Part shown: positions 47,584-58,759 of the stretch, piece after piece
Position numbering within the stretch: position 1 is the stretch's first letter
How the letters are laid out: the number at the start of each line of letters is the position of its first letter
From: Cohnella rhizosphaerae
GTDB taxonomy: Bacteria > Bacillota > Bacilli > Paenibacillales > Paenibacillaceae
Assembly: GCF_029525575.1 (NCBI RefSeq)
Contig: NZ_JAPDIA010000002.1
Location: forward strand, 333,434-397,433
Direction: 5' to 3'
Length of the DNA: 64,000 bases
Notes under the pieces: model-generated
Seen by the model: the letters and a program-made list of their open reading frames with translations, nothing else
Databases searched by the model: none
What the model was told of the DNA's origin: nothing
Made by a program: the position numbers and the translations under genes

Positions 47584-50509
47584 GTCAGAGCTGGCGATTC
47601 CGACGTACCGGCTGCTCGAGGAAGACATCAACCCGATTTTGGACAAGCGGCTCGATCCGTATCCGTATCCGATGCAAAACGCGATGCAGCGCGAGAAGGA
47701 AGAAGCGCTGTACGAGGCCGTTCATCTCGAAAACGATTATTTGCATCTGATCGTTCTGCCCGAGCTGGGCGGACGGCTGTACAGCATGCTCGACAAGCGC
47801 AGCGGCGAAGAAGCGCTGTATCGCAATCCCGTCATCCGGCCGCGGATGATCGGCACGCGCGGCGCCTGGTTCGCCGGGGGCATGGAGTTCAATTTCCCGA
47901 TCAGCCATTCGCCGACGACGATGTCGCGCGTCGACTGTCAGACCCGGGGCAACGAGGACGGCAGCGCGTCGGTGCTGATCGGGGGCATCGAGCAAATGTC
48001 CTTCATGCATTGGCAGGTCGAGCTGCGGCTGCACCCGGGGCAGGCTCGTCTCGAGCAGCGGGTGACGCTGCGCAATCCGACCGCGATGGAGCACAAGTAT
48101 TATTTCTGGACGAATACGGCCGTCGCATACGACGACAGCGTCCGGCTCGCCTACCCGTTCGACTGGTGCGTCAATCTGGACGACCGGTACGCCAAATGGC
48201 CGTACTACAAAGAGATCGACTGCCGGCTGCCGCAGCAGATTCCTTACGCCTACGAGACGTTCGGCAAAGGCATGACCGGCGACAGCTTCGGGGCCTACAA
48301 CGGCAATAAAGACGCCGGACTCGTCCACGTCGCCGACCGCCGCAAGCTGAAGGGCGCCAAGTTTTTCGTCTGGGGCAACGACGACAAGGCCAAGGCGTGG
48401 AACCGGGCGCTGACCGAGAACGACGATCAATATATCGAGGTGCAGAGCGGCCCGTACGAAAGCCAGAACGTCTATAAGTACCTGAAGCCGCACGGCCGGC
48501 TTCAATGGACCGAGTACTGGTATCCCGTTTTCGGAACGGGGGGGCTTCCATCAAGCGTCGGAGGCCGTCGCGATTCGCTGGAGCCCGGGGCAGGGGGGAG
48601 GCTACGCTCGTCCTGTCGGCAACCGAAGCGCTGCCCGGCTGTCGGCTCGTCGTGGGACGCGGGAGCGCGGCGCAGGAGATTGCCCTGGATTTGTCCGCGG
48701 AACGTCCGACGACCGTCAAGGTGCCGGGCGATTGGTCCGCTCCGGCCGGCGGCCTTCGGCTGCTTCTGACATGCGGGCAGCGGCTGCTGCTCGACATCGA
48801 CGGCGATCCGCCATGCGACGCGGAATATCCGGATCACGACCTGTACGAGGACGCGCGCGTAACGGTGCTGCAGGACGAATCGGCTAGCGTGCTGAAGCGG
48901 GCGCAGTGGAGCGAGTCGCTCGGGCTGACGGCGGACGCGATCGCGCTGTACGGCGAACGGCTGGCGCTCCGTCCGGACTGCCAGGAGTCGCTGCTGCGGC
49001 TCGGTCTGCTGTATTTGAAAAGCTTCCGCTGCGAGCGGGCGGCGGACTGCTTCGAGCGGCTGCTGCGCGATAACAACCGCAACGGCTGGGCCCGCTACTA
49101 CTTGGCCGTGACGGAGCGGGAACGCGGCAATACGCGCAGGGCGCAGCGGCTGTTCGCCGATATCGGCGCCGACGCGGAGAGCTTCGACGCGGCATTGATC
49201 GAGCTCGCCGGCATGGACATCGCGGCAGGACGGTTCGCGGACGCGATGGCGGCCTGCGCGCTGCTGCCGGAGGAGAACGCCGACGGCCGTCTCCTGGCCG
49301 CGATCGCCCGCCGCCGCGCATTCGCCGGCGCGGGCGCCGCGGAAGCCGGGGAAGCCGCGCGGGCCGCAGCGCCTTCAAGCGCGCAGACCCGAACGCCGTC
49401 ATCCGCGCGGGAGCGAAGCCTGCCGGAAGATGCGCAGGGAATGGCGGAGCGTTATTTGACCGAAGGCTCCGATGCCGCCAAGGCGTCTTTGCTGGAGCTG
49501 ACCCGCGGCGAAGCGGACAGCCTGCTCCCGATTGCCCTGGCCTACGCAGAGCTGGGGCTGACCGCGGATGCGGCATCGCTGCTTGCGCTCGTGCGGCGGC
49601 CGGGCGCGAAGACGCGGCTCGCCCAAGGGCTGCTCCGCCTGACGGACGCCGGAGACTCCGCTTTGCTGCTGGAGGCGCTGCGAAAGGACAGTCTGGACCG
49701 CGTCTTTTTTGAAGGAACGGCCGCTGCTGCGGGCGCTGGAGCGAGTTCGTCCGCTCGATACCGGCGGCGCTGCCGATTATTTGCTCGGCATCGCCTGCTA
49801 CGCCGCAGGCGATCGGGAGCGCGGGGCAGAGCTTCTGCTGGACGCCTATCGGAAAGGGCTTCGCCATACGTCGCTGCTGCGCAGCATCGGCTACGTTCGG
49901 CTGACGGCGCAGGGCGACCTGTCCGGCGCCGCAGACATACTGGCGGAAGATGTGGCCGTGAACGGCGGGACAAACGAGGGAACGCTCTGCCTGCTCGACG
50001 ATATTTACCGGCAGCGGGGCGATCTGGCGGCGCGTCTGGCGCTCCTGCCTTATATGGAACGGGCGGGCAACCGGACGCTTGTCGTCGTGCGTATGGTCGA
50101 TCTGCTGCGGGAAGCCGGGCAGGAGGAACGCGCGCTGGAGCTGCTGGAGACCGAGCCTTTCGAAAACTGGGAGGGCGAGGAGATCAGCGGACCTTGCTAC
50201 CGCGATACCGTGCTGTCGCTGGTCCGCAAGAAGCTGGCGAACGGCGATATCGCCGCCGCCGCGGATTGGGCGGACCGGATCGACCGCTATCCGGACAATC
50301 TGGTGTACGGAGAGCCGATCCATCTATCCCGCTCCGAGGTGAACTTCGTTCGGGGGCAGGTGAGCGCCGCGCGCGGCCGGACGGAGGAAGCGGCGAGCTA
50401 TTGGCTGGACGGTTATCGGGAGCTGGAGCGCGAGGAAATTCCGAAGACCGAACGAAGCAGGCAGTACAGCCTGCGATGTCTGGCGGAGCTGCGTCGCATT
50501 CGGCCTTAG
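47561..50509 (+). CDS. DUF5107-TPR protein, three +1 shifts
   Basis: About 981 aa after correction. The N-terminal half (LHLIVLPELGGRLYSMLDK; GGMEFNFPISHSPTTMSRVD; FFVWGNDDKAKAWNRALTEN) matches DUF5107, a galactose-mutarotase-like beta-sandwich. The C-terminal half is a run of TPR-like helical repeats (ALYGERLALRPDCQESLLRL; ARYYLAVTERERGNTRRAQR). Frames break at G7 48538-48544, G6 48593-48598 and T6 49705-49710, each one base too many. ATG 47561 lies inside the DUF5696 gene, so the two are translationally coupled. It ends just before a bidirectional terminator. Function unknown; a sugar-binding or glycoside-processing role is inferred from the fold and neighbours. Confidence 0.72.
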
Positions 50510-50517
50510 ATGGACAG

Positions 50518-50573
50518 GACCTTGATTCCCCCCTATTCCGGCATTCGGAAATAGGGGGGGATCAAGGTCTTTT
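50518..50573. terminator. strong bidirectional terminator
   Basis: GACCTTGATTCCCCCCTATT and its near-perfect inverted copy (50544-50569) form a stem of over 20 bp, with TTTT on the right. It lies between the convergent DUF5107 and GerB genes and contains the GerB stop codon. Confidence 0.85.
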
Positions 50574-51660
50574 CCGACGGCGAAAGAGCGTTGCGGCGAC
50601 GACGAGCAGCATCGGGAGCACATAACAAAAATTGTTGAGAAGCGGCCAGACGACGTTCACCATCTCGTTGAGCGACGATTCCTTCGTGTAGGTCGTGATG
50701 GACAGCAGCAGGCAAACAAAGGCGACCGGCAAGGTGAACAGCCTTTCGTCGCGAAGGTTCAGCCATTCGACGACGGTGCGGACGAGGATCAACAGCAAGA
50801 TCGTGGCCTTGAAATAAAAACCGACGATCAGGGAGAAGCCGATCACGGATTCGATCCTTTCGACGAATTCGCGAATGACGATGAGGCGCGCCAGCTGAAA
50901 CAACGAGTATTTGAGGTCGCCGGTCAGCGGTCCTAATACGAGAAGGCTGCATACGAGGGAGAGAAGAAGGAGGAGCCCGTTGACGGCGAGGGCGATATAA
51001 AGGTGCTTGCCGACTTTAGACGCCTCCTCCCGCCGGACGAGCTGCAGGATGAAGGCGAAGACGATCAGTTCGGAATAGGGAAATCCGTAGGCGATATACG
51101 CGGCGCGAAACACGGCTCCCGTATCGCTCGGCAGCAACGGCAGCAAAAATTCAGGCTGGAACAAATTCGATACCATGATCAGGACGATGAAGATGAAGGC
51201 GATCATCAGCGCTAGCAGCAGAGCCGACATTCGCGCGACGACGACGATGCCGGCTCTTGCGGTGAGGGCGATCATGACGAACATGAGCGCGTGAACGACG
51301 CTCGTAGGCGTTTCCTTCAGCATGGTGCTTTTGAAAAACAATCCGATCTCGCTGACGATGCCGGCAACGTTCCAGAACATGAGGACGATGAAAGGAAGCA
51401 TCAGCGCGCCTGCAGGCAGCTTGCCGAACGCGCGCCGGGCGCTTTCGAGCAGCGACCGTTCGGGATTTTTCCGGTAAAGGTATAAAATGCAGGCGAGATA
51501 GACGGCCCCCATCCCCCACGCCATGATCAGAGAGAGCCACGACCCGGTACCGGCTTCGTGGGTTAGGGGGGGCAGGAATCAGCACGATGGACGATCCGGT
51601 CATGAAAAACAGAAACAGCGTGGCCATTTGAGCGGAACTTACCTTTGACGGCTGTTGCAT
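50562..51660 (-). CDS. GerB-type spore germination permease, one +1 shift
   Basis: A GerAB/GerKB-family integral membrane protein (APC-like, about ten segments) that forms the germinant-receptor B subunit in the spore inner membrane. Typical features are SSAQMATLFLFFMTGSSIVL at the N-terminus, YLYRKNPERSLLE and the C-terminus VLPMLLVVAATLFRRRKRP. The G7 run at 51566-51572 (C7 on the coding strand) should be six, restoring IVLIPAPLTHEAGTGSWLSL; the corrected length of 365 aa is standard. It is the last gene of the ger operon. Confidence 0.88.
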
Positions 51661-51708
51661 GGGCTGCCGATACCTCCTATTAAAAACGGGCCGGTCGTAC
51701 GATACCGA

Positions 51709-51942
51709 TTAAGACATGGACTTGACCAGCTTTCCGGCCGGGTCTTTGAGCAGATCGAACAAGGTGTTCAGATTGGGCCAATCCAACCTGTGCATGGCGA
51801 AAATAATGCCGAGATAAACCGCAACGGCCAGCAGCGAGCCGTATGCGGCCTTCTCGCGTTTTCGGGCGCGACGGAGCTGCGCGAGATCGGCCGTCACGAT
51901 GGCGAGGGAGAGAATCGCGAAATAAGCGATTTTGTCCAGCAT
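51709..51942 (-). CDS. small membrane protein of the ger operon
   Basis: 77 aa with one or two hydrophobic segments (IAYFAILSLAIVTADLAQL and SLLAVAVYLGIIFAMHRL) and a basic loop between them. It sits between GerC and GerB, starting only a few bases after the GerC stop. Small membrane proteins in ger operons (GerD/GerX-like accessory subunits) are known, but this one I cannot name. Confidence 0.65.
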   Translation of the reverse strand: MLDKIAYFAILSLAIVTADLAQLRRARKREKAAYGSLLAVAVYLGIIFAMHRLDWPNLNTLFDLLKDPAGKLVKSMS

Positions 51943-51945
51943 CCG

Positions 51946-53125
51946 TTATTCCTCCTCCTGGCTGAACGGCGTTCCGATGTCCATCCCGGTGCCGACGACT
52001 TCCGTCTCGATGTCGAAGCGGAATCTGACTTTTGCGAATTCGTCGTTCCACGTCGGTTCCTTTTCCTTCCACAACTTCGGATGCCGTCTGGCGATTCGAT
52101 TGCCGATCCCGAGCGCATCCGTCCCGTACTGCTGAATCGTTGACACGGTCCGCTGAAGCTGTTCCTCCACGGTATCGCTGACCTGCTTCTCGAATCTTTT
52201 CGTTTCTTTCGGCGTATCGAGCTTTGAGCACTGCAGTTCGCCGATCGTGCCCCGGATGCGAATGCGCATGCCGACGGTGACGCTTCCTTCTTCATCGGAG
52301 GAGATCTTCGTCTTGTTGGAGAAAGAAAGCACTTCGAGCGATTCGGCGCTGCCGATTTGCGGCGCGGACGATCCTTTGCAGGGAATGGTAAGGATCCCGG
52401 TCCGATAGCGGTTGTCCAGCATCATGAACATGGCCGTGCTTTTGTTGTCAAGCTTCCCTGCCAGCTTGCCTTTTTTTTAAAATCGCGAGGCCGGAGACGA
52501 TCGTTTCGTTCCTCTCCTCTTCTTGTTGAAGGTAAGGAATGACGGCGACCCGGGCCGGGCTTTTCATTTGAATCGCCAGATCGAACAGCGGGATGCCTGA
52601 CGTTTTGGCCGAATAACGGGCGCCCTCGGTCTCCATGCGCTTGTATTGCTGGCCGATCGTCTCCTCGATAAACGGCTTGAATGTCAGAAATCGTCCCGCG
52701 TCGCTCTGGGCGACCAACGGAAGAATGGTACCCCGGGGCTCATGATCTCTGGAGAAGAAGTCCAGCACCTCTCCGGCATCGTGGGTTTTCAGCAGCTTCT
52801 CTCCGAGCAGGATGACCCGCATATGATCCCATTTTGCCTTGCGCCCCAACTTCATCGGAATCTCGCGAGTCGCTTCGAAAAGCGAAACGCCATGCGTATG
52901 AATCGTTAAGACCGGCTTCTCCGACGGTTTGGCAGAGCCGGCCGTTTGGGAATAGGTCGGATTGTAAATTAACGTCGTTAGCGCAAAGGAGCCGTCCTGC
53001 GCCTCGTCGATCGCGACCGCTTGCACATAACCGTATTCGTCCATTTCTTTGTTGTCCCAGCAACCGGACAAGCCGATCGCGACCGACAGGATCGCAGCCC
53101 ACTTGCTCCAAGATGTGAGCGTCAT
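51946..53125 (-). CDS. GerC-type germinant receptor lipoprotein, one +1 shift
   Basis: A Ger(x)C family lipoprotein. The signal peptide ends in the lipobox GLSGC, followed by the hallmark WDNKEMDEYGYVQAVAID. The family's domains follow (LTIHTHGVSLFEATREIPMK; GRKAKWDHMRVILLGEKLLK; FDIETEVVGTGMDI near the end). The T8 run at 52471-52478 (A8 on the coding strand) should be seven, restoring LAILKKGKLAGKLDNKSTAM; corrected length 392 aa. The ATG overlaps the GerA stop as ATGA, so the A and C subunits are coupled. Confidence 0.88.
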
Positions 53126-54644
53126 GGCTGCGGTCCGTTCGCGGAGCGCTTGCGAAAGCCGGAACGCATTGGACGCCGGGGCGGCACGAACAGCGAGTCC
53201 CTGAGCTTGCGCGCGCGAAGCGGCGCCAGCGGCGACAAGTAGGGCTCGCCAAGCGAGCGGAGACAGGTCAGATGCAAATAGATCAGGACGAAGCCGACCA
53301 TAATGCCGAGTCCTCCGAACGAAGCGGCCAGGAACATTAACGGGAATCGCAATATCCGAAGCGCGATCGCCATGTTGTATTGCGGCAAGGCAAAGGATGC
53401 GATCCCGGTCAGCGCGACGACGATGACCATCACGGGAGAAGCGATCTGCGATTGAATCGCGGCTTGTCCGATGACCAACGCGCCGACGATGCTGACCGCG
53501 GAGCCGATCGGCCGCGGGAGACGAATGCCGGCTTCGCGAAGCAGCTCGAAAAAAAACTCCATGATCAGCGCTTCGACCATGGCCGGGAACGGGATTCCTT
53601 CGCGCGAATTCAAGATGGCCAGCAGCAGCACGGTCGGGATCAGCTCGGAATGAAAGGTCGTGAGCGCAATGTACGAGCTTGGCAGCAGCAGGGCGATCAC
53701 AAACGCGCTTATGCGCAAAAAGCGGATCAGCGTCGCGTAGACGATGCCGTAATAATAATCCTCGCTCGTTACGAAGAACTCCATAAAGCTGGCCGGGCCG
53801 ATCAAGACGGAAGGGCTGCCGTTCACGAGCGCGACGATCTTCCCCCTCCAGCAAGGCTGCGACGACCGTGTCGGGCCGTTCGGTATAACGAACCTGCGGG
53901 AACGGGGATAGACGTTTGTTGTTGATCCAGCTCTCCAGATAGGACACGTCGAGTATTTCCTCCGCGTCGATGCCTTTCGCGCGAACGCGAAATTGCTCCA
54001 GCGCCGCCGGGTTGACGGCATGCTCCAAATAGCCGTAGACGAACCGTCTGCGACTATGCTCGCCGGCGTTCATGTAATGGAACTTCAGGCGGCTTGTTTT
54101 CAGCAAGCTTCGGATCACGCCGACATTGCTGTCAAGATCCTCGATCGTGCTCGCATGCGGCCCCTGTACGTTCGGCTCGGTGATCGGCTCGGACACCTGA
54201 CGCTTCACGATATCGAGCGCCCGAAAGGCCAGCGCGCGATGCCAGCCGTCGATCAAGACGACGACGCAGCCATCCAGAATGCTGGCAACGACTAGCTCGA
54301 CGGTGTCCAGCAGCTCGGCGGCCGGCTCGGAGACGCCATGCCGTTCGAAAAATGCGATGAATGCTTCGAGACGGACGGATTCGGCCGGCCCGACCCATGT
54401 CGTCGTCAGATTTTGGAGCGCATCCTTAAAGTCGTTATGCCGGCGGTGATTGACCAGCGTTTCCAGAAAAACGGAGCAAGCGCCGTTTTCAAGTCCGATA
54501 CCGAAATGCCATGGAAAAGCTTTTAAATCTTCGCAGTCCGCGAAGCTTCTATTCACAAGCGCCATCGCGTCGCTTAATCGAGAGGGCAAAGGCGCGCCGT
54601 CCAACGGATCGTCGATCGGAGAAGGGGGGAAGCTGACCGGTCAT
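53122..54644 (-). CDS. GerA-type germinant receptor subunit, two +1 shifts
   Basis: A GerA family membrane protein with a soluble N-terminal region (DAMALVNRSFADCEDLKAF; VVASILDGCVVVLIDGWHRA) and a C-terminal membrane domain (FPAMVEALIMEFFFELLREA is a family hallmark). Frames break at G6 54624-54629 (restores MTGQLPPSPIDDPLDGAPL) and C5 53842-53846 (restores ALLEGKIVALVNGSPS); both are one base too many. Corrected length 506 aa, standard. AAGGAG lies before ATG at 54644. It is the first gene of the operon and is expected to be expressed late in the forespore. Confidence 0.87.
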
Positions 54645-54679
54645 GATAGCGCTCCTTCGCGATTGGTCATTGCTTCCAT

Positions 54680-54709
54680 ATTTATTCCCCGTCGAGGATT
54701 GGCATATGC
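54680..54709 (-). promoter_or_regulatory. possible sigma-G promoter of the ger operon
   Basis: On the minus strand GCATA (-35, 54709-54705) is 18 bp from AATAAAT (-10, 54686-54680). The -35 fits sigma-G well, the -10 only partly. Position before a ger operon is the main support. Confidence 0.3.
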
Positions 54710-54784
54710 AGATCCATCCGGCAAGCAGTTCCCGCGAAAACGGCGAATCGACGCGGAGCGCTTGAAGGAAGCGCAGCCTCACCG

Positions 54785-55616
54785 TCAGCGATGCAGCCTG
54801 CGGTAATGCTCGGGCGTTTTTTGTTCGAGTCGGCGGAACGTCGATACGAAATGGCTGGCGTCGAGAAAGCCGACCTGGACCGCGATGGCTTTGATCGTTC
54901 GATCGCCCGGGCCTACAAGCTCTTCCTTCGCTTTTTGAATGCGCAGATGGATTAAAAACTGATAGGGACTCATGCCGGTCGCCGCGCGAAACAGATGATT
55001 CAGATGCTGGGGACTAAGCCCGGCGAACCGGGCCATATCCGCCAGTCCGACTGCCGGATCGCGGTAGACCTCCTCCAGATAGCGCATGAGCGGCAGCAGC
55101 CGCTCGTGGTAGTGCGACAGCGAGCGCATATTGTCGGCGCGGCCGAATTTTTTAATATCCGTCAGGAAGCGGTACAGCATGACGGAGCTGTCCAGACCGG
55201 CGAATCCGTAGGGAGCGCCGGCTATTTTGCTTGCCTTTTTTGTGCACGATCGCGAGCGGAGACGACGGCTCCCAGCTGATGACCGTCGACTCGGCCAAGT
55301 CCAGCGCGCCGAGAATCGCGCCGATCTGCGCGCCTCCGAACGTGACGTACCAGGTGGACCACGGATCGGTCAGCGGCGTGTAAAAATGCGGGACGTTCGG
55401 CTTCAGCAAAATGCCTTCATTGGCCGACAGCGTAATCTTTTGGCCCGAGAAACGGAACTCTCCCGCCCCGGCCGTCGTATGCAGCCAATGGTAGCAATGA
55501 TAGCCGTCGGGACGATCGAACTCGCTTTCGCCTTCATTCCATCCGAATGCCTCGATGTACATCGGCAGCTTTTTGTCCAGGTGGGTCAGCATCATTTGTT
55601 TGCGGTAGTGTTCCAT
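54785..55616 (-). CDS. AraC-family regulator with cupin domain, one +1 shift
   Basis: The N-terminal cupin (GEFRFSGQKITLSANEGILL; KPNVPHFYTPLTDPWSTWYV) probably binds a sugar. The C-terminal AraC DNA-binding domain has both HTH units (LADMARFAGLSPQHLNHLFR; IAVQVGFLDASHFVSTFRRL). The T6 run at 55236-55241 (A6 on the coding strand) should be five, restoring IVHKKASKIAGAPYGFAGLD; corrected length 276 aa, normal. Its target is uncertain; the SGNH gene upstream in the same direction is the nearest enzyme. Confidence 0.85.
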
Positions 55617-55727
55617 CGGATGCCTGCCTTCATTATTTTATATGCCTGATTGATTATAACAGATATGAGCGCATCGAACGCCCGATGCCGAACTGGACTC
55701 CCGGCAATTAGCCAAAAGCGGAAACGC

Positions 55728-55770
55728 AAAAAGGAACGATGCAGAAATTCCTCTGCCTCGTCCCTTTTTT
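55728..55770 (-). terminator. intrinsic terminator after the SGNH gene
   Basis: AAAAAGGAACGATGCAGA pairs with TCTGCCTCGTCCCTTTTTT with two bulges. Read on the minus strand it ends in five T, about 40 bp after the end of the 55812 gene. Confidence 0.75.
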
Positions 55771-55811
55771 ACATTTTCACAACCTAGGCGCCATTGATGA
55801 TCCGGTCCGCG

Positions 55812-57474
55812 TTACTTCCCCGCGACTTCATCCGCGCCGTCCAGGAGCGCCATCAGCATCGCTTCGCCGACAACACGATCGAACGGTCCCCAGCCGGGAT
55901 CTTCGTTTCCGAACGTGTGATTGACCATATTGCCCTTGAGCTCCGTCACGAAATATTTGCCGAACCGGTGCAGGTTGTCGAAGTATTCGAACCCGCCGAC
56001 AAAAGTCACCCCGTATTCGGCTGCAAGTCTGCGGTACAGGGCGTAAAACCGGCGGATGTTGCGTTTCGCGGCGTGCTTGGTGAAGAGCGGATTGACGCCG
56101 TTCGCCATCACGATCATGCAAGCAGCGCCGTATTCGAGGATTCGTTCGACGATGGCTCTGACCGTTTGCTCGACTTGCGCTTCGGATCGGCCGGAGCATG
56201 CGTCGTTGATCAGATACTCGAGCACGACGAGGTCCGGGGCCGCGGCGAGCACTTCCTTTTCCAGACGATGAATGCCCATCGCCGATTGCTCCCCGCCGAC
56301 CGCGACGTTCGAGCTGAACAGCCTGGATTCCGGATGCCGCGCGCGCAGGCCCTCCATGACCCGATAAGGCCACAAGCCCGAGCGGGTCGCGCTCTCGCCG
56401 AAAAAGGCGATGCGCAGCGGACGTCCTGCCGACAAGGCCTGCCGGAAGCCCGCGAGATGAGCGGGCTGCTCCAATGGAATGGCCGTCGCCGGCGCGGCGC
56501 CTGCCAGAACCGATCTGCGATCCAGGATCATCTCCGGTATCGCTTCGATGGTGAATGACAAAGTCGCGTCGATCGCCTCCGTCGGCGCCTTCGGGAAGGC
56601 GAGGCACAGCCCCCAATCCACTTCGAAGCCGTATGCCGATTCGATGAAGAGCGGCAGCTCTTCGTCCCAATCGAACGTTCGCGGGGACGTCCAGCGCAGA
56701 GTGTCCCGCGTCAGCGTCAATCCGGTGCCGTAATCTTCGCCCGTCGCGGCGGTCCGAATCCGGGGGGGCTCCGCCGGGCGTCGCTTCGATTTCAATAAAA
56801 TACGTCCGTCTGACCATATCTTCGTATCGGCCGCGAAGCGCGACGGGCGGGGAGGCGGCGGACATGCGCGACAGCGTGCTCTCGCCGCCGTACACGCAGG
56901 ACTGTCCCCAGCCGGTGAAAATATGGGCGAGCGCGAAACCGTCCCTAACAAGCGGCGGCTCGGGCAGCAGCAGCTCCCTGGCTTCCGGGGCTTCCGTCTC
57001 TCCCTCGACGACCTTCAGAGAGCCGTCCGCCCCGAGCACGATCGCGTCGTACCGGCAAAGCCATACGTCATAGTCGAGCGAGAGTTTTTGGCCGTCCGCG
57101 ATCCGTCCGCCCGGCATGCGTTTCACCGTACCCCAATGATAATCGTACGCATAGTCGGCATCGGGCGCATACTTCGTCCCGCGATCGTCCGAATACACCG
57201 ACAGCGAACCCGGCACCATGCGCTGGTAGGGCGCGCCGCCGCTGCCGCGAATATCCTCGCCGTTCCACCAGGAAGGCGAGACCGAGCCTTCGCCGCGCAT
57301 CGCGTAGACTTGATCGCGATACTGCCGCCGGCCGGCTGGCCGAATCGGCAGCTGTGCTTCGCGCGGCACTTCGTAGACGCGGTCCCCGATCGTCAGACGA
57401 CCCGGTTGCACGATTACCGCCATCGAGGCGGGCGCGGTGGAAATCACGGAAAGACCGGAAACTTGCGCGTTCAA
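55812..57474 (-). CDS. SGNH/GDSL-family hydrolase with N-terminal beta domains, one +1 shift
   Basis: A large (553 aa corrected) SGNH hydrolase. The N-terminal 350 residues are beta-rich (VIVQPGRLTIGDRVYEV; LSLDYDVWLCRYDAIVLGAD), followed by the catalytic part with FFGESATRSGLWPY, an asparagine block (LEYLINDACSGRSE) and a C-terminal HTFGNEDPGWG. The usual GDS is replaced by GES, with Ser retained. The G7 run at 56762-56768 (C7 on the coding strand) should be six, restoring GGAPRIRTAATGEDYGTG. TTG start at 57474 with AAGGAG nine bases upstream. It is divergent from the LacI regulator at 57668, which may control it. The acyl substrate is unknown. Confidence 0.7.
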
Positions 57475-57595
57475 GGATAGTCACTCCTTCAGTCTTTGCT
57501 TCGTTTGCTCCTATTGTAAATCTCGACCCGCGGAACCAGAATAGATAATCGTAAAGGCGCGTCTATAAAATCGTGCGGATTGTCCATGAGCCGGT

Positions 57596-57624
57596 TTGAC
57601 ACTTCCTGACATGCGTGTTACATT
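57596..57624 (+). promoter_or_regulatory. promoter of the LacI regulator gene
   Basis: TTGACA (57596-57601), a 17-bp spacer and TACATT (57619-57624). The operator core starts six bases after the -10. Confidence 0.7.
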
Positions 57625-57627
57625 CCT

Positions 57628-57645
57628 TGTGTAACATGTTACACA
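57628..57645. promoter_or_regulatory. operator for the LacI regulator (autoregulation)
   Basis: TGTGTAACATGTTACACA is a perfect 18-bp palindrome directly behind the -10. Its core TGTAAC..GTTACA recurs before the importer at 58761-58774. Confidence 0.75.
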
Positions 57646-57667
57646 TTTTTGATTAAGGGGCATCGAT

Positions 57668-58690
57668 ATGTCGAGTATTTATCAGGTCGCGGAGATGGCG
57701 GGCGTATCCGTCGCCACGGTATCCCGCGTCATCAATCAACGCGGGTACGTAAGCGAGAAGTCCCGTCTTAAAGTCCAAGAAGCCATCAACATCCTACACT
57801 ATACCCCGAATCAGGCGGCGCAGAGCCTCACCACGTCCAGCACCAAGCTGATCGGGCTGCTCGTGCCCGATATCAATAATCCCGTATTTCTCGAGCAATC
57901 CAAGGGGATCAACGATTACCTCAAGGACAAAGGCTACATTCTCATGTACGCGGAATCCGGGGAAGACGACGAGGAAATGTCGAATATGGTGCGGAGATTC
58001 CTCAGCAACCGGGTGGACGGCATTATCCTGTGTTCGCGCGACTTTACGCAATTCGGCGATATGGATGCGATCATCGAGCCGGCCTTGAAAAATAACGTGC
58101 ATGTCGTGTTAAACGGCTATGTGGACAGCAAATTCGAGATTGACCGCGTGGGATTCGACAATGTCAGAGGCGCATATCTCGCCACCGAGCATTTGCTCAA
58201 GATGGGGCATTCCTCTATTGCGCTCATCGCCGGTACGGACAGCACGATTTCCGAGGAACGTTATAGAGGCTACAGAGAGGCACATATCGACAATCATGTC
58301 TCTCTAAATCCCGCACTCGTCGTTAAAGGTGACTTCCGCCAGCATTCCGGCTACGAAGCGATGCTGAAGATCCTGCAGATGAATCCGCGGCCGACCGCCG
58401 TTTTTGCGATGAACGACGTGATGGCGATCGGCGCCATGATGGCGCTCGAGGACCATAAGGTATCCGTACCGGACGAAATTGCCGTCGCAGGCTTTGACGA
58501 TATCATCTGGTGCTCGCTGATTCGCCCCCGCCTGACCTCGGTCGTACAGCCCAAGTACGAGATCGGCAAAAAGCTGGCCGAGTTTCTGCTGTCGCGCATG
58601 AACGAGAGTTACTCGGGCCCGGGCAGGCACGAGATATTCGGGTCCAGGCTCGCCGTGCGGCAAAGCACGGTCAAATCGGAGCAGCAGTGA
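57668..58690 (+). CDS. LacI-family transcriptional regulator
   Basis: An intact 340-aa regulator with the HTH/hinge VAEMAGVSVATVSRVINQRG and a ligand domain of the ribose-binding type (IGLLVPDINNPVFLEQSKGI; VAVAGFDDIIWCSLIRPRLT). It binds sites with TGTAAC half-sites at its own promoter and at the importer promoter, judging from two palindromes in identical positions. It therefore probably represses itself and the importer/DUF6259 operon until the sugar ligand is present. ATG 57668 is preceded by an AAGGGGC site. Confidence 0.9.
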   Translation: MSSIYQVAEMAGVSVATVSRVINQRGYVSEKSRLKVQEAINILHYTPNQAAQSLTTSSTKLIGLLVPDINNPVFLEQSKGINDYLKDKGYILMYAESGEDDEEMSNMVRRFLSNRVDGIILCSRDFTQFGDMDAIIEPALKNNVHVVLNGYVDSKFEIDRVGFDNVRGAYLATEHLLKMGHSSIALIAGTDSTISEERYRGYREAHIDNHVSLNPALVVKGDFRQHSGYEAMLKILQMNPRPTAVFAMNDVMAIGAMMALEDHKVSVPDEIAVAGFDDIIWCSLIRPRLTSVVQPKYEIGKKLAEFLLSRMNESYSGPGRHEIFGSRLAVRQSTVKSEQQ

Positions 58691-58703
58691 TGTTGCTCCG
58701 ATT
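58674..58703 (+). terminator. hairpin at the end of the LacI gene
   Basis: AATCGGAGCA and TGCTCCGATT form a perfect 10-bp stem over the stop codon; no T run follows, so termination is uncertain. Confidence 0.4.
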
Positions 58704-58726
58704 GTCTTACGCAAAAAAAGAAAGCG

Positions 58727-58755
58727 TTGACATCGTGAGGAAATGAACTTATCAT
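58727..58755 (+). promoter_or_regulatory. promoter of the sugar importer operon
   Basis: TTGACA (58727-58732), a 17-bp spacer and TATCAT (58750-58755), a near-consensus sigma-A promoter about 60 bp before the binding-protein start. Confidence 0.8.
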
Positions 58756-58759
58756 ACAG

